From: Lachnospiraceae bacterium UBA7050
GTDB lineage: Bacteria; Bacillota; Clostridia; Lachnospirales; Lachnospiraceae
Assembly (NCBI GenBank): GCA_002493905.1
Contig: DLAJ01000003.1
Span: 1 to 63,242 of the forward strand
DNA: 63,242 bases
Reading direction: 5' to 3'
Below the pieces are notes generated by a model. The model was not told where the DNA came from. It worked only from the letters and a program-made list of their open reading frames with translations, and made no database searches. The translations under genes were made by a program, and so were the position numbers. Every line of letters starts with the position of its first letter. Positions within the stretch are counted from its first letter, which is position 1. This document shows positions 32,091 through 41,230 of the stretch, piece by piece.

Positions 32091-33101
32091 TTATAGAAGC
32101 TGGATTCCAAGCTTTTCCGCCTCTGCAAGGGTTTCCTCCGGCCAGAGGGAGCTCTGCACTTCGCCGATGTGGGCCTTGCGCAAAAAGAACATACAGATGC
32201 GCGACTGGCCGATACCTCCGCCGATCGTATAGGGAAGCGTCCCGTCGAGCACTGCCTTCTGGAACGGAAGCACCGCGCGGTCTTCTGCACCCGACTTGGC
32301 AAGCTGGGATGCTAAGGATGCGGCATCTACACGGATTCCCATGGAAGAAAGCTCTAATGAGACATCGAGAACCGGAAAATATACGACAATATCTGCATTC
32401 AGTGCCCAGTCGTCATAATCCGGCGCACGTCCGTCATGGCGCTCGCCGTTTTCCAAAACGTCGCCGATCTGCATGATGCAGACGGCGCCTTTTGCCTTGG
32501 CAATATAATATTCGCGTTCCTTCGGCGTATATTCGGGGAACATATCCGCGAGCTCCTGCGTTGTGATAAAGAAAATTTCTTTTGGCAGGATTTCCTGTAT
32601 GTATTCATATTGAATGGACATATATTTTTCTGTCTTGCGCAGCGCGAGATACACTTTTCTCACAGTATCCTTTAAGGTGTCGATATTGCGGTCTTCCCTG
32701 GAAATGATTTTTTCCCAGTCCCACTGATCGACAAAAATGGAGTGGATATTGTCGGTGATCTCATCGCGGCGGATGGCGTTCATATCTGTGTAGAGGCCTT
32801 CGCCGTAAGAGAAGCCGTATTTTTGCAGTGCATAGCGTTTCCACTTCGCAAGAGACTGGACAACCTCCGCACTTCTTTCCGGCTGCTCCTTAATGTCAAA
32901 TGAAACCGGGCGCTCGATGCCGTTTAAGTTATCGTTGAGACCGGAAGCGGGATCGACAAAGAGCGGCGCGGATACACGCAGCAGATTCAGCTGGGATGCG
33001 AGCTGCCCCTGAAAATAATCTTTTACGGTCTTAATGCCGATCTGTGTATCGTGCAGATTTAAGACTGAGTGATAATTTTTGGGAATCTTAAAATGTTCCA
33101 T
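32091..33101 (-). CDS. asnA: Aspartate-ammonia ligase (asparagine synthetase A)
   Basis: A 336-residue enzyme that forms asparagine from aspartate, ammonia and ATP; it has the class II aminoacyl-tRNA synthetase fold. Family stretches: LNLHDTQIGIKTVKDYFQGQLASQLNLLRVSAPLF, GLNDNLNGIERPVSFDIKE, GLYTDMNAIRRDE, FVDQWDWEKII, and the C-terminal LPYTIGGGIGQSRICMFFLRKAHIGEVQ. The start at 33101 (MEHFKIPKNY) is favoured over 33119 because ACGGAG lies nine bases upstream of it. It is divergent from the TIM-barrel gene, with a candidate promoter (TTGCAA, 17, TTTAAT) on the minus strand between them. Confidence 0.96.
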   Translation of the reverse strand: MEHFKIPKNYHSVLNLHDTQIGIKTVKDYFQGQLASQLNLLRVSAPLFVDPASGLNDNLNGIERPVSFDIKEQPERSAEVVQSLAKWKRYALQKYGFSYGEGLYTDMNAIRRDEITDNIHSIFVDQWDWEKIISREDRNIDTLKDTVRKVYLALRKTEKYMSIQYEYIQEILPKEIFFITTQELADMFPEYTPKEREYYIAKAKGAVCIMQIGDVLENGERHDGRAPDYDDWALNADIVVYFPVLDVSLELSSMGIRVDAASLASQLAKSGAEDRAVLPFQKAVLDGTLPYTIGGGIGQSRICMFFLRKAHIGEVQSSLWPEETLAEAEKLGIQLL

Positions 33102-33197
33102 TGCAGTTTTCTCCGTCATCTTCTAAAATAAACCTATCGATTCTATTAAACTGCGAATCTGTATGTTTTGCAAGAGAAATTTTAAGGGAAAAAGAAA

Positions 33198-34013
33198 ATG
33201 AGGCTGACTGTATTTTATGATCATATCATGCAGGCAATGAGGCAGACGGAAAAACCGTTTGAGGAGATTGCGCATGCACTTGTAAAAGCAGGCATTTCGG
33301 GCGTGGAGATGGATTATGGCGAGCTTGTGAAAAGACCGCGCCGGCTCTGTACCCAATTAAAAAACGCAGGGCTTCCGGTCAGTTGTGTCTATGCTTTTTT
33401 TGACTGGGGCATTCCGGAAAACGGATTGGATTACCGGCGTGTCATCCGGCGGCTTGCGCGCTGCCGTGTGACGCATCTGCTCGCGGTTCCCGGATTTGTG
33501 CGTGACGGGCAGGATCGGGAAGAATGCCGCGCGCGGATGGCGGGAACGCTTGCGGAGTGCTGCAGATATGCTGAAAGATACGGCATTTCGGTCGGTATGG
33601 AAGACTTTGATGACGAGCGTGCAACTTTTGCGCGCACGGAGGAACTTTTGTGGTACTTAGAGCGGGTGCCGGAGCTGTCCTGCACGTTTGATACCGGCAA
33701 TTTTCTATACAGCGGAGAGGATGCACTTGCGGCATGGGAGAAGCTGAAAAGCCGCGTCGGCTATGTACACTGTAAAGACAGGTCCTTTGTAGTGAAGGAG
33801 AAAGAGGAGCCGAAGCTTACAACCGACGGAAGGGCCATGTACAGCGCGCCGGTCGGGAGCGGCGTGATTCCTATGCAGGAGCTTGTGAAGCATCTGCGGG
33901 ATAGCGGCTATGACGGTGTATTTGCAATTGAACATTTCGGTTCGCAGTTTATGTATGAAGATATGCTGGCATCTGCGGCGTGGCTGCGCGGCGCGCTTGC
34001 TGTGATTTCATAA
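33198..34013 (+). CDS. Sugar phosphate isomerase/epimerase-like TIM barrel
   Basis: A 271-residue protein of the xylose isomerase-like/AP endonuclease 2 superfamily. Metal-binding candidates follow the family order: GISVGMEDFDDE (Glu), LSCTFDTGNFLYSG (Asp), VGYVHCKDRS (His), and FAIEHFGSQFMYED (Glu). The length is typical. AAGGGAAAAAG precedes the start. It could convert a sugar or inositol derivative; the ThuA-like gene downstream, often paired with such isomerases, supports a role in catabolism of an unusual sugar. Exact reaction unknown. Confidence 0.85.
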   Translation: MRLTVFYDHIMQAMRQTEKPFEEIAHALVKAGISGVEMDYGELVKRPRRLCTQLKNAGLPVSCVYAFFDWGIPENGLDYRRVIRRLARCRVTHLLAVPGFVRDGQDREECRARMAGTLAECCRYAERYGISVGMEDFDDERATFARTEELLWYLERVPELSCTFDTGNFLYSGEDALAAWEKLKSRVGYVHCKDRSFVVKEKEEPKLTTDGRAMYSAPVGSGVIPMQELVKHLRDSGYDGVFAIEHFGSQFMYEDMLASAAWLRGALAVIS

Positions 34014-34064
34014 GCCGTCATGTTGAAGCATGGCAAAAGCGTGCCGGAGTCGAATCTGGATACT

Positions 34065-34109
34065 CTGCAAATGCAGAACCTGCATATGCAGAAGCTGCAT
34101 TTGCAGCTG
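34065..34109 (+). repeat. Three 15-bp tandem palindromes
   Basis: CTGCAAATGCAGAAC (34065-34079), CTGCATATGCAGAAG (34080-34094) and CTGCATTTGCAGCTG (34095-34109). Unit 2 is a perfect palindrome over 12 bases, and units 1 and 3 are reverse complements of each other. A further hairpin GCGTTT-tgc-AAACGC follows near 34121. Confidence 0.85.
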
Positions 34110-34168
34110 CGCGTTAAAGGGCGTTTTGCAAACGCTCCTTGTGATTCAAATGAAAGGGAGATGGTGTT

Positions 34169-34885
34169 ATGATCCGCGTAACGGTTTGGAATGAATATAT
34201 TCATGAAAAGGAATATGAGGAGATACGCAGGGTCTATCCGGACGGGATCCACGGCTGTATCCGGGAGTTTCTGGAGAATGAGGAAGATATGGCGGTCCGC
34301 TGTGCAACGCTTGACATGCCGGACTGCGGTCTGACAGAGAAACTGCTTTGCGAGACGGATGTACTGATCTGGTGGGGACATGCGGCGCATGAAAAGGTAA
34401 GTGATGAAGCCGCCTTGCGCGTGGCGTCGCACGTATTGCGGGGCATGGGATTTATCGCCCTGCATTCGGCGCATTTTTGTAAACCGCTGAAAAAGCTGCT
34501 TGGAACGGGTATGACCTTGAAATGGAAAGAATGCGACAGGGAACGTCTCTTTACGGTTGCGCCGTCCCATCCGATTGCCGAAGGCATTCCGGAGAGTTTT
34601 ACACTGGAAAAGGAAGAGCTTTACTGCGAATATTTTGACATCCCGAAGCCGGATGACATTGTGTTTGAAGGATGGTTTGAAAGCGGAGCAGTGTTCCGCA
34701 GCGGCGTAACGTTTACGCGCGGAAACGGTAAAATTTTTTATTTTCAGCCCGGACATGAGGAATATCCGGTTTATTACGATCCGGTCATCCGCAAAATCCT
34801 TGTGAATGCAGTACGATGGGTAAGACCGGTGAACCGCATGGAGGCGGAGCGGGAAAATGTGCAGGTAACATCTGACTTTTTATGA
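34169..34885 (+). CDS. ThuA-like (trehalose utilisation) protein
   Basis: A 238-residue protein of the ThuA fold, related to class I glutamine amidotransferases but without the catalytic Cys. Family parts: IRVTVWNEYIHEKE, DVLIWWGHAAHEKV, GMGFIALHSAHFCKPLKKLLG, KEELYCEYF and FYFQPGHEEYPVYYDPVIRKILVNAVRW. Members oxidise 3-keto sugars or act with isomerases in sugar catabolism, though the biochemistry is incompletely known. AAAGGGAGATGG is the ribosome site. It lies 155 bases after the TIM-barrel gene, separated by a cluster of palindromes, and is probably part of the same pathway. Confidence 0.88.
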   Translation: MIRVTVWNEYIHEKEYEEIRRVYPDGIHGCIREFLENEEDMAVRCATLDMPDCGLTEKLLCETDVLIWWGHAAHEKVSDEAALRVASHVLRGMGFIALHSAHFCKPLKKLLGTGMTLKWKECDRERLFTVAPSHPIAEGIPESFTLEKEELYCEYFDIPKPDDIVFEGWFESGAVFRSGVTFTRGNGKIFYFQPGHEEYPVYYDPVIRKILVNAVRWVRPVNRMEAERENVQVTSDFL

Positions 34886-34934
34886 TAGATAGAGCGGTTT
34901 CTCCTGTTTTATTTATTGCCATCTGCTGTCGTCC

Positions 34935-34962
34935 ACTGACAAGGAAAGATATTCCTGTCAGT
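34935..34962. terminator. Hairpin between convergent genes
   Basis: ACTGACAAGGAA and TTCCTGTCAGT pair with one bulged A. It overlaps the last bases of the convergent HAD gene; there is no strong T-run, so its terminating ability is doubtful. Confidence 0.5.
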
Positions 34963-35686
34963 TGACGTTATTTGCGTGGTCAAGAATGGAAAGGATTTCC
35001 AAATGATTCCCGTCCGTGATCTGGAAGGAAGCTGCCGGTGCGGTTTCTCCGGCTGGCGAGAGATTGGTATGCAGATAGATGCTGTCCATGCCGCAGGCAT
35101 TTGCAACGGCCACATCGCTTGCAGCCTCGTTGCCGATCATGATGCATTCTTTTTTATCCAGTCCGTATGTTGTGAGCAGCAGTTCCATAAACGTCGGGTC
35201 GGGTTTGCGGCAGCCGGCATCCGAGGAGTATGAAATTCCGTCAAAAAACGGAAGCAGACCGGTCATCTGCATTTCCTGTTCTGTGAACATGTGTTGTGCG
35301 TTGGAGAGCAGATAGATGCCGATGCCGCGTTCTTTTAAGCCGTTCAGGAGATCCAATACGTCGGGATAGAGTGCAAGGCGGCTGCGGGAGATCGTGCGGA
35401 ACATCGTACCCATGTGCTGAATGAGCGCGGGGTCGGCATGAATGCCTTTATCAAGATAGAGCTGTAAAAAAACCAGCTCCAGCTGAATTTCAGGATAGGG
35501 ACCGCCGAGCTGCGATTCCAGCTGCGTGACATAACTAAAGTAGGCGTGCCTGAGCGATGCAGGGGTATAGTAAGCACCATAAGCACGGAAAAATTCGGAC
35601 ATTTTCTGCCAGAGATATCCCTTTTTCTCATCCGTGTGAATGTCGATCAGCGTGCCGTAAAGATCAAAAAGAACATTGCGGTACAT
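34958..35686 (-). CDS. HAD hydrolase, haloacid dehalogenase/YjjG-like
   Basis: A 242-residue HAD subfamily IA protein. Motif I is FDLYGTLID: nucleophile D8 is kept, but the second Asp is replaced by Tyr, as in 2-haloacid dehalogenases and some non-phosphatase relatives. Motif II is in YLLSNAQ, the Lys in SSDAGCRKPDP, and motif IV in MIGNEAASDVAVANACGM. The Y-for-D change may mean a weak phosphatase or a different leaving group. GGAGGCG lies just before the start. Convergent with the ThuA-like gene. Substrate unknown. Confidence 0.85.
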   Translation of the reverse strand: MYRNVLFDLYGTLIDIHTDEKKGYLWQKMSEFFRAYGAYYTPASLRHAYFSYVTQLESQLGGPYPEIQLELVFLQLYLDKGIHADPALIQHMGTMFRTISRSRLALYPDVLDLLNGLKERGIGIYLLSNAQHMFTEQEMQMTGLLPFFDGISYSSDAGCRKPDPTFMELLLTTYGLDKKECIMIGNEAASDVAVANACGMDSIYLHTNLSPAGETAPAASFQITDGNHLEILSILDHANNVN

Positions 35687-35744
35687 GATAACGCCTCCTT
35701 TTTCATGAACTTCGTCATCTTCGCAGCCACGCGCTTACGCGCTC

Positions 35745-35840
35745 ATTGTCCGATTTCATCGGACGGTCTGCTCGGTGACAGCCGCAGGAAAAACAAATGT
35801 CTGCTTCGCGGCCGCTTGTTTTTCTTCTGCGGCTATCATA
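35745..35840. repeat. Two inverted repeats in intergenic DNA
   Basis: TCCGAT-ttc-ATCGGA (35748-35762) and a long stem where AGCCGCAG, then AAAACAA, pair with TTGTTTT and CTGCGGCT (35781-35836). They sit between the HAD gene start and the bidirectional terminator; no gene is here. Confidence 0.7.
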
Positions 35841-35865
35841 TCATAGTCTTAACTTTTTTGCAAAA

Positions 35866-35896
35866 CAAAAACCTCAGGGGGAACCTGAGGCTTTTG
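35866..35896 (-). terminator. Bidirectional terminator of the 755-residue gene
   Basis: CCTCAGG and CCTGAGG form a stem with A-runs on one side and T-runs on the other, so it works on both strands. It lies 160 bases past the end of the 755-aa gene on the minus strand. Confidence 0.8.
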
Positions 35897-36054
35897 CTTG
35901 TGTAAAAGGGGAATTCTTCCGGAATTGCTAATTAGCAGGTCCAGCTCTCGCCGAACCATCTTTAATGATAAAGGTTTTGCACACTTTTTTCTATAACTAT
36001 ATTGCAATAAATTATCAATATATTAGCTCACGCTAAAGTACCATATAAAGTATC

Positions 36055-38322
36055 TTACATTTCCAAAAATCTCTGCTGTGCCAGCAGTTCCTCCGGGACT
36101 TCTTTTCCGCTGTTGCGGATTTTTACGAAGATGTTATCGAGACGTCTGCGTTCCTGCGTATTCAGAATGCGGTAACGCTCGAACATATCCTTAAAGAGCG
36201 GGTTCCCGCCGACTTTACCCCGGATTTCAGCCGAGAACGGGCAGTAGCGCAGAAGAATGCGGCGCGAAACTTTGTTTAAGCGCGGAGAGCCCGTGGATTC
36301 AAACATAACCCACTGGATATAGTCGCGGACGAACATTTCGCGGTAATTGTTTCGTGCCCGCTGCAGGGAAAGTTTGATTTTTTCTTTCGCATCGGGTGAA
36401 AGCTCTGTATTTTTGCGGTAGAACTGGACGTAATCGAAATATTCGCTCGTGAGTGAGAGCTCGGAAACGTCGTTCCAGCGCGGTCCCTGCATGCGTTTGC
36501 ACATTTCCCAGCGGAATTCCCCGGTGACTCTCGTGACAAGCGTCGGGATGTCTTCCTGACATAAAAGGGGAAACATGACGCGGCTCGGCGTAGTCCGCCT
36601 TCTTCCCTCAATTTCCTGCCAGAGGATTGCTTTGACACCGATATTCGGCATTAAGATCATGTCGGGCAGAACTTCGCACTGGATAAGCTCACGGTTAATA
36701 CCGGCTTCGGGCATTGTGAACACAGTCTCACGGTAATATGCCTTAAAGTCAACCTTGCGTACCTGATTGAGGGCGGTGTGCAGGATATCTGCCGTCACAA
36801 GCATGGATTCCGGCGAGCGCAGACAGTTATGCTCTGAAAACAGCGGACAGAATGTGGTGACGCGGCCGCAGGTAACCTTGTTGACGGACGGGAACATATT
36901 CTGAAGCTCGAAAAGGACTTTCTGTACGGCGTCCTCTGCCATGCGGCTTTCGGTTGCAGCATCAATTTTGCCTGAAAAGCGCATTTCGTGCAGATATTGG
37001 AGATAGTCGCTGTCAAATTCGTTACGGCTCGGTGCTTTTCTGCCATAGTAGATTTCTTTCATCCAGTCGTAGAGCGTATAGACCTGGCGGGAGGGATCAC
37101 TCAGATTCTGCTTAGCCAGCTTGGCGAGCGCCTTCGTGTTATCTTTTCCGGCAAGTTCTTCATCTATATAACCGAATAAAAGAAACATACGCACGGGAAG
37201 CGGAATGTTTTTATCGGTTATGCTGAACTGGAATGCAGCGGTGTAAATTTCATAAAAAGCAAGCGTCAGACGCTTGCGCAGCGTATGAACCTCGTCCTCC
37301 TGGGAAGAACGGTCGCTTGTGTGGATATAGCGGTTTAAGTCTTCTAAGAATCGTTTGGAGGAATCCTCGGCATAGTCGGCATATTTCAGGATGCATTTTG
37401 CAGAGCCGGAAAGCTCATTCAGAAGCTCATCCGTTTTGCCGTCGTCGGGCTGCTCTGCAGCTTCTGCCGCCGCATCAAGCTCTTCGCGGTACTGCGCGGC
37501 GCGCTGCCGGCAAAGGGTTTTGTCGATGGCAGGCTGGCTTTCCATTTCGATCATTAGCTTGCTGATGGCGGCATTTAAGGACATTGTGTCCTCCTGCATG
37601 CGCGTCACCTCGATGCAGAGCGAAGTGTATAAGTCAAACAGGTCGATGCGCCCGGTGTTTAAGAGAAGATAGGCGGAATCCGCCTGATAAGCGGTGAGAA
37701 GCTGAATATGCCCGAATACTTCATGCACATCATCCGCTGCTTTTTGTAAAAAGCCGTCTGTAAAATCGGGGCGGGCATGAAACAGTGCTTTTTTTACAGC
37801 CGGCTCAAAATTATGCGCCGCCTCGTAGTAGCCGCTCAGATAACCGGGAAGCTCCTCCTGATTCTGGAACGGGGCAAGTTCTTCGATACCGTCGAGCTGC
37901 TTGGGCGTTACGCCATATTTGTGACAAAGGGAAATGTATTCCTGATAACTGTTTTTCAGATCATGGTAGAAGGTATCACAGTGATACTCCTGCATGATAT
38001 AATCGTCAAAAATATGACAGCACTGGCGGCACATGGATGCTGCGAACAGTTCGCCGAGCCCGGAGGAGGCTTTCATCACGTCGGAGACGGTCTGGTTTTC
38101 CAAAGAATATGACAGACAGGAGACGTTGTCTACAGCGGTATAAGTATAAAAGGAATACCCGCAGTACAAATCAAAGATTGCGGGAACATCGCCTTTTTCA
38201 AGAAAAAGTTCCCCCTTTTCGCTGCTTGCGTGGATGCTCCCTGAGGAAATGATCAAAATCTGATTGATAGAAGCGCCTTCCTTTAGGATCACCGTTCCCG
38301 GCGCAAATGTTACAACTGCCAT
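36055..38322 (-). CDS. Large protein with N-terminal cyclic nucleotide-binding-like domain
   Basis: A 755-residue soluble protein. Residues about 1-110 resemble a cNMP-binding (Crp-type) beta-barrel: FAPGTVILKEGASINQILIISSGSIHASS and ELFLEKGDVPAIFDLYCG; the usual phosphate-binding cassette is not obvious. The remaining 640 residues are mainly helical with no domain I recognise, including GKVGGNPLFKDMFERYRI and a WEMCKRMQGPRWNDV stretch near the end. There is no HTH, so it is not a simple Crp-like transcription factor. It may scaffold or sense a nucleotide. It has its own terminator and stands alone next to an OFA transporter on the other strand. Confidence 0.7.
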   Translation of the reverse strand: MAVVTFAPGTVILKEGASINQILIISSGSIHASSEKGELFLEKGDVPAIFDLYCGYSFYTYTAVDNVSCLSYSLENQTVSDVMKASSGLGELFAASMCRQCCHIFDDYIMQEYHCDTFYHDLKNSYQEYISLCHKYGVTPKQLDGIEELAPFQNQEELPGYLSGYYEAAHNFEPAVKKALFHARPDFTDGFLQKAADDVHEVFGHIQLLTAYQADSAYLLLNTGRIDLFDLYTSLCIEVTRMQEDTMSLNAAISKLMIEMESQPAIDKTLCRQRAAQYREELDAAAEAAEQPDDGKTDELLNELSGSAKCILKYADYAEDSSKRFLEDLNRYIHTSDRSSQEDEVHTLRKRLTLAFYEIYTAAFQFSITDKNIPLPVRMFLLFGYIDEELAGKDNTKALAKLAKQNLSDPSRQVYTLYDWMKEIYYGRKAPSRNEFDSDYLQYLHEMRFSGKIDAATESRMAEDAVQKVLFELQNMFPSVNKVTCGRVTTFCPLFSEHNCLRSPESMLVTADILHTALNQVRKVDFKAYYRETVFTMPEAGINRELIQCEVLPDMILMPNIGVKAILWQEIEGRRRTTPSRVMFPLLCQEDIPTLVTRVTGEFRWEMCKRMQGPRWNDVSELSLTSEYFDYVQFYRKNTELSPDAKEKIKLSLQRARNNYREMFVRDYIQWVMFESTGSPRLNKVSRRILLRYCPFSAEIRGKVGGNPLFKDMFERYRILNTQERRRLDNIFVKIRNSGKEVPEELLAQQRFLEM

Positions 38323-38416
38323 TATGAACCCTGCCTTTCAAGTAAAATAAAATGTTCTTTATAAAGTATAACGCAGAATTGGGAAAATTGCATTCTTTTT
38401 TTTGCTGTGGCAGAAC

Positions 38417-38445
38417 TTGAAATTTGGAACAATTAGTAGTAAAAT
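38417..38445 (+). promoter_or_regulatory. Promoter of the OFA transporter gene
   Basis: TTGAAA (38417-38422), a 17-base spacer and TAAAAT (38440-38445). The leader to the start at 38519 is about 67 bases. Confidence 0.65.
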
Positions 38446-38518
38446 AGCAAAGGCTGGTCTTTTGTAAAGACGGCCGTACAGTTCGATATGAAAAGGAACG
38501 AGGGGAGTGGTATCATTC

Positions 38519-39835
38519 ATGAAAAATTGTCAGAACAAATGGATACGCGCCGCAATACCGGCGCTTTTGCTGCACTGCAGCATCGGTACGGTCTACTGCT
38601 GGTCCATCTTCAGCGAGGAAATCGCGAAATACATAGGCTTTTCCAAGGGAGCGACAGAGTGGGCGTTCAGTTTTGCCATCTTTTTCCTTGGTATGTCTGC
38701 TGCATTTTTGGGAAATGTCGTAGAAAAGGATATTCATAAATCGTCGCTGATCGCGGCGGTATGCTTTGCACTCGGCATGGCGGGAACCGGATTTTTCATT
38801 TATTACGGCGGCGCGCATAAGGGGAGCGCACTGGCGCTGATCGGTATTTATGTATGCTACGGATTTATCATGGGAATCGGTCTCGGCACCGGATACCTTT
38901 CGCCTGTCAAGACACTGATGCTGTGGTTTGAGGACAGAAAAGGACTGGCAACCGGACTTGCCGTTGCGGGATTCGGAGCCGCGAAAGCGATCGCAAGCCC
39001 GATTATGCAGGCGATGCTGGACAATCTCGGAGAGGGCGGCATCTGGAAAATGTTCCTGATCCTTGCGGTTGTATACTTTGTCATGATGTTTGTCGGGCAC
39101 CTGCTTCTGGCAAAGCCTGCCGGATGGCATGAACCGCAGAAAAAAGAAAAAGGTCAGGGAATCCTTGCGACGATCAAGACGAGGCCAATCGCAAACTATA
39201 TCGGTATCTGGCTTATGTTCTATATCAATATCACCTGCGGACTGGCGCTGATCTCACAGGAAAAAATGATTGTGAAATGTATCGGCCTTGCCGGCTTCGT
39301 CGGAATTATCTCCACCATATCGGCAGTCTTTAACGCGGGCGGACGCCTTGGCTTTTCCGCGTGGGCGGATTCCATGAAGGACCGCAATACGGTATATAAG
39401 ATTATTTTTGTATTATCCATTGTTTTTACTGCGCTCGTGATCATTACAGGCGGTATTAAGAACGGCGAGGGGAATGTCCTGCTCATCGTTCTGGTGCTTG
39501 CGCTGATTTTTGTGGTCAACGCAGGGTATGGCGGCGGATTCTCCAACGTACCAACGCTGCTGTCAGACCATTATGGGATGGGAAGCATCAGCGCGATTCA
39601 CGGCATTACGCTTTCCGCATGGGCGTTCGCGGGGCTGACCGGCAATCAGATGGCAACATGGATTGTGAATACCTTTGGCAAGCCGGTTGAGATGGAACAT
39701 GCATTATCGGATGGTACGATAGAAATTCTGACTGTCAATCCGACCGGATATCAGTATGTGCTGTATGCGACAGTGGTGCTGTATCTGATCGCACTTCTCA
39801 TCAGCCTGTTCATGGTTCGTCCGGCTAAAAAATGA
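38519..39835 (+). CDS. OFA-family MFS transporter (oxalate/formate antiporter-like)
   Basis: A 438-residue membrane protein with 12 predicted helices. It begins KWIRAAIPALLLHCSIGTVYCWSIF, a hallmark of the OFA family, and carries YGFIMGIGLGTGYLSPVKTLMLWFEDRKGLATGLAVAGFGAAKAI, the conserved stretch between helices 4 and 5. ATG at 38519 fits the ribosome site GAGGGGAG better than the GTG at 38507. OFA members exchange oxalate/formate or monocarboxylates; here the exact substrate is unknown, and no oxalate decarboxylase gene is adjacent. Confidence 0.9.
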   Translation: MKNCQNKWIRAAIPALLLHCSIGTVYCWSIFSEEIAKYIGFSKGATEWAFSFAIFFLGMSAAFLGNVVEKDIHKSSLIAAVCFALGMAGTGFFIYYGGAHKGSALALIGIYVCYGFIMGIGLGTGYLSPVKTLMLWFEDRKGLATGLAVAGFGAAKAIASPIMQAMLDNLGEGGIWKMFLILAVVYFVMMFVGHLLLAKPAGWHEPQKKEKGQGILATIKTRPIANYIGIWLMFYINITCGLALISQEKMIVKCIGLAGFVGIISTISAVFNAGGRLGFSAWADSMKDRNTVYKIIFVLSIVFTALVIITGGIKNGEGNVLLIVLVLALIFVVNAGYGGGFSNVPTLLSDHYGMGSISAIHGITLSAWAFAGLTGNQMATWIVNTFGKPVEMEHALSDGTIEILTVNPTGYQYVLYATVVLYLIALLISLFMVRPAKK

Positions 39836-39894
39836 AGTTCCTTGCGGGAATGATGAAACTATGATAGAATGTCCCTATATTTTATTTGTTAGAA

Positions 39895-40359
39895 ATGGAA
39901 CGGATGAGGATGGAAGAGATCAAAGGAACAGAGGATATTATCAAGAATTACCGGGAAGATGTAGAGAAGCTTACACGTTACATTCCGTGGCTTGAGACGA
40001 AGAGCGGGAATGATGTGGTGTCGAGCTATCGGGCGGAACAGTCCACTTTTTCCTTTCCGGTATATGACGGCACCCTGATGTCGTTTGTCAAAGAGGCGCA
40101 GAAAACAAAGCTCATGAACCGGAACTATCACTATACCTATTCGAGAAACCGCATTAAGACGGCGAAGGAGGAGCTGGGTCTCATACGTTCGGCGACAATC
40201 AAAGACTTTGGTGTTCTGTGCGATATTCTTTCTAAATATGTGCTGGGAGGAATGACAAGGGCACAGGTCTGGAGAGAGGGCGTCGAGAAGCGGATATTTC
40301 TTGAGGTGCTTACGAAGCTCAAGGAGCTGATTGAGTTTTGGGACAAGCCGCTTGCGTGA
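39895..40359 (+). CDS. Uncharacterised 154-residue protein
   Basis: No family recognised with confidence; LTRYIPWLETK, the later FPVYDGTLMSFV and the helical C-terminal half recall small DUF6508-like proteins, but this is a weak impression. It is soluble and charged. The start could be 39895 or 39907; a weak ribosome site makes the choice uncertain. It lies 88 bases before the TetR gene in the same direction and might be regulated by it. Function unknown. Confidence 0.6.
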   Translation: MERMRMEEIKGTEDIIKNYREDVEKLTRYIPWLETKSGNDVVSSYRAEQSTFSFPVYDGTLMSFVKEAQKTKLMNRNYHYTYSRNRIKTAKEELGLIRSATIKDFGVLCDILSKYVLGGMTRAQVWREGVEKRIFLEVLTKLKELIEFWDKPLA

Positions 40360-40447
40360 CAGGCGGTTTTGTGAGAGCGCTTTGTGATGCTCGCAGGCGG
40401 AAGTACCGGGTGCGGACGCCTCAGGTTAGGGAAGGGTATCGGATTCA

Positions 40448-41035
40448 ATGGGTGAAAAGTCGTTACTGAAGAAAGAATATATTTTACAAAAGGCGAGAGA
40501 GGTGTTTGCTGAAAAGGGTTACAGAGCCGTTACGATGAAAGATGTTGTCGATGCGTGCCAGATCAGCCGGGGCGGACTTTATCTCTATTTTGACAGCACG
40601 AAAGAGTTATTTCTGGCAGTCTTGAAAAAGGAATCTGAGGAGGCGGATGACACATTTTCACGGGAAATCCGTGAGGATGCGACGGCGGCGGATATTCTGA
40701 CGCTCTTTTTGAAGGAGCAGAAAAAGGAGCTTCTGCGCAAAAAGAATACATTGACCGTTGCGATTTATGAATTCTTTTTCTGTTATCAGGTACCTAAAAA
40801 GGAGAACGTACTGCGCCAGCAGTTTGATACGGCGGTAAAAGTGCTGGAGGTACTCTTAAAGTCCGGTGTGGAGAATGGAGAATTTGTATGTGCCAGTCCG
40901 AAAGCGATGGCGCGTCATATCATGTTCATACTGGAGGGACTGAAAATCGCCTCCTGCTCCATGGGAATCACAGAAGAGATGATCGATGAGGAGCTTGTGG
41001 TTATTATGCAGAGTATTGCAAAAGAAGAATCATGA
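40448..41035 (+). CDS. TetR/AcrR-family regulator
   Basis: A 195-residue repressor-type protein. The N-terminal 55 residues hold the TetR helix-turn-helix (ILQKAREVFAEKGYRAVTMKDVVDACQISRGGLYLYFDSTKELF). The C-terminal ligand domain is helical and of low similarity to named groups. AAGGGTATCGG precedes the start weakly. A terminator lies 80 bases after the stop. Its targets may be the upstream 154-aa gene or the OFA transporter; inference from position only. Confidence 0.9.
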   Translation: MGEKSLLKKEYILQKAREVFAEKGYRAVTMKDVVDACQISRGGLYLYFDSTKELFLAVLKKESEEADDTFSREIREDATAADILTLFLKEQKKELLRKKNTLTVAIYEFFFCYQVPKKENVLRQQFDTAVKVLEVLLKSGVENGEFVCASPKAMARHIMFILEGLKIASCSMGITEEMIDEELVVIMQSIAKEES

Positions 41036-41112
41036 TGCGGGAAACGCTCAAAGCATTTCACATAAAGAAGAAATGCTTTTGGGCATTTCCCATAAAGGAG
41101 AAATGAAAGAAA

Positions 41113-41142
41113 AGGGTTTGCCGGACAGCAAACTCTTTTTTC
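41113..41142 (+). terminator. Terminator after the TetR gene
   Basis: AGGGTTTGC and GCAAACTCT form a nine-base-pair stem (one G-U) with a CGGACA loop, followed by TTTTT. It lies 88 bases before purL. Upstream, AAAGCATTT...AAATGCTTT (41050-41081) is another inverted repeat. Confidence 0.8.
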
Positions 41143-41230
41143 ACAAAAAAAAGAAATCAGCCGGTAAGGCGGAAACAAAATTACAAGATTGGCAATTGCG
41201 AAGCGCGGGAAGAAAGGGCAGGTACTTGAC

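Noticed and set aside
33908..34756. A 282-codon ORF on the minus strand over the isomerase end and the ThuA-like gene
   Set aside because: Both plus-strand proteins are well supported by family motifs; this frame is an antisense shadow with no credible start signal.
38513..39130. A 205-codon minus-strand ORF
   Set aside because: It is antisense to the first helices of the OFA transporter and shows no motif or start signal.
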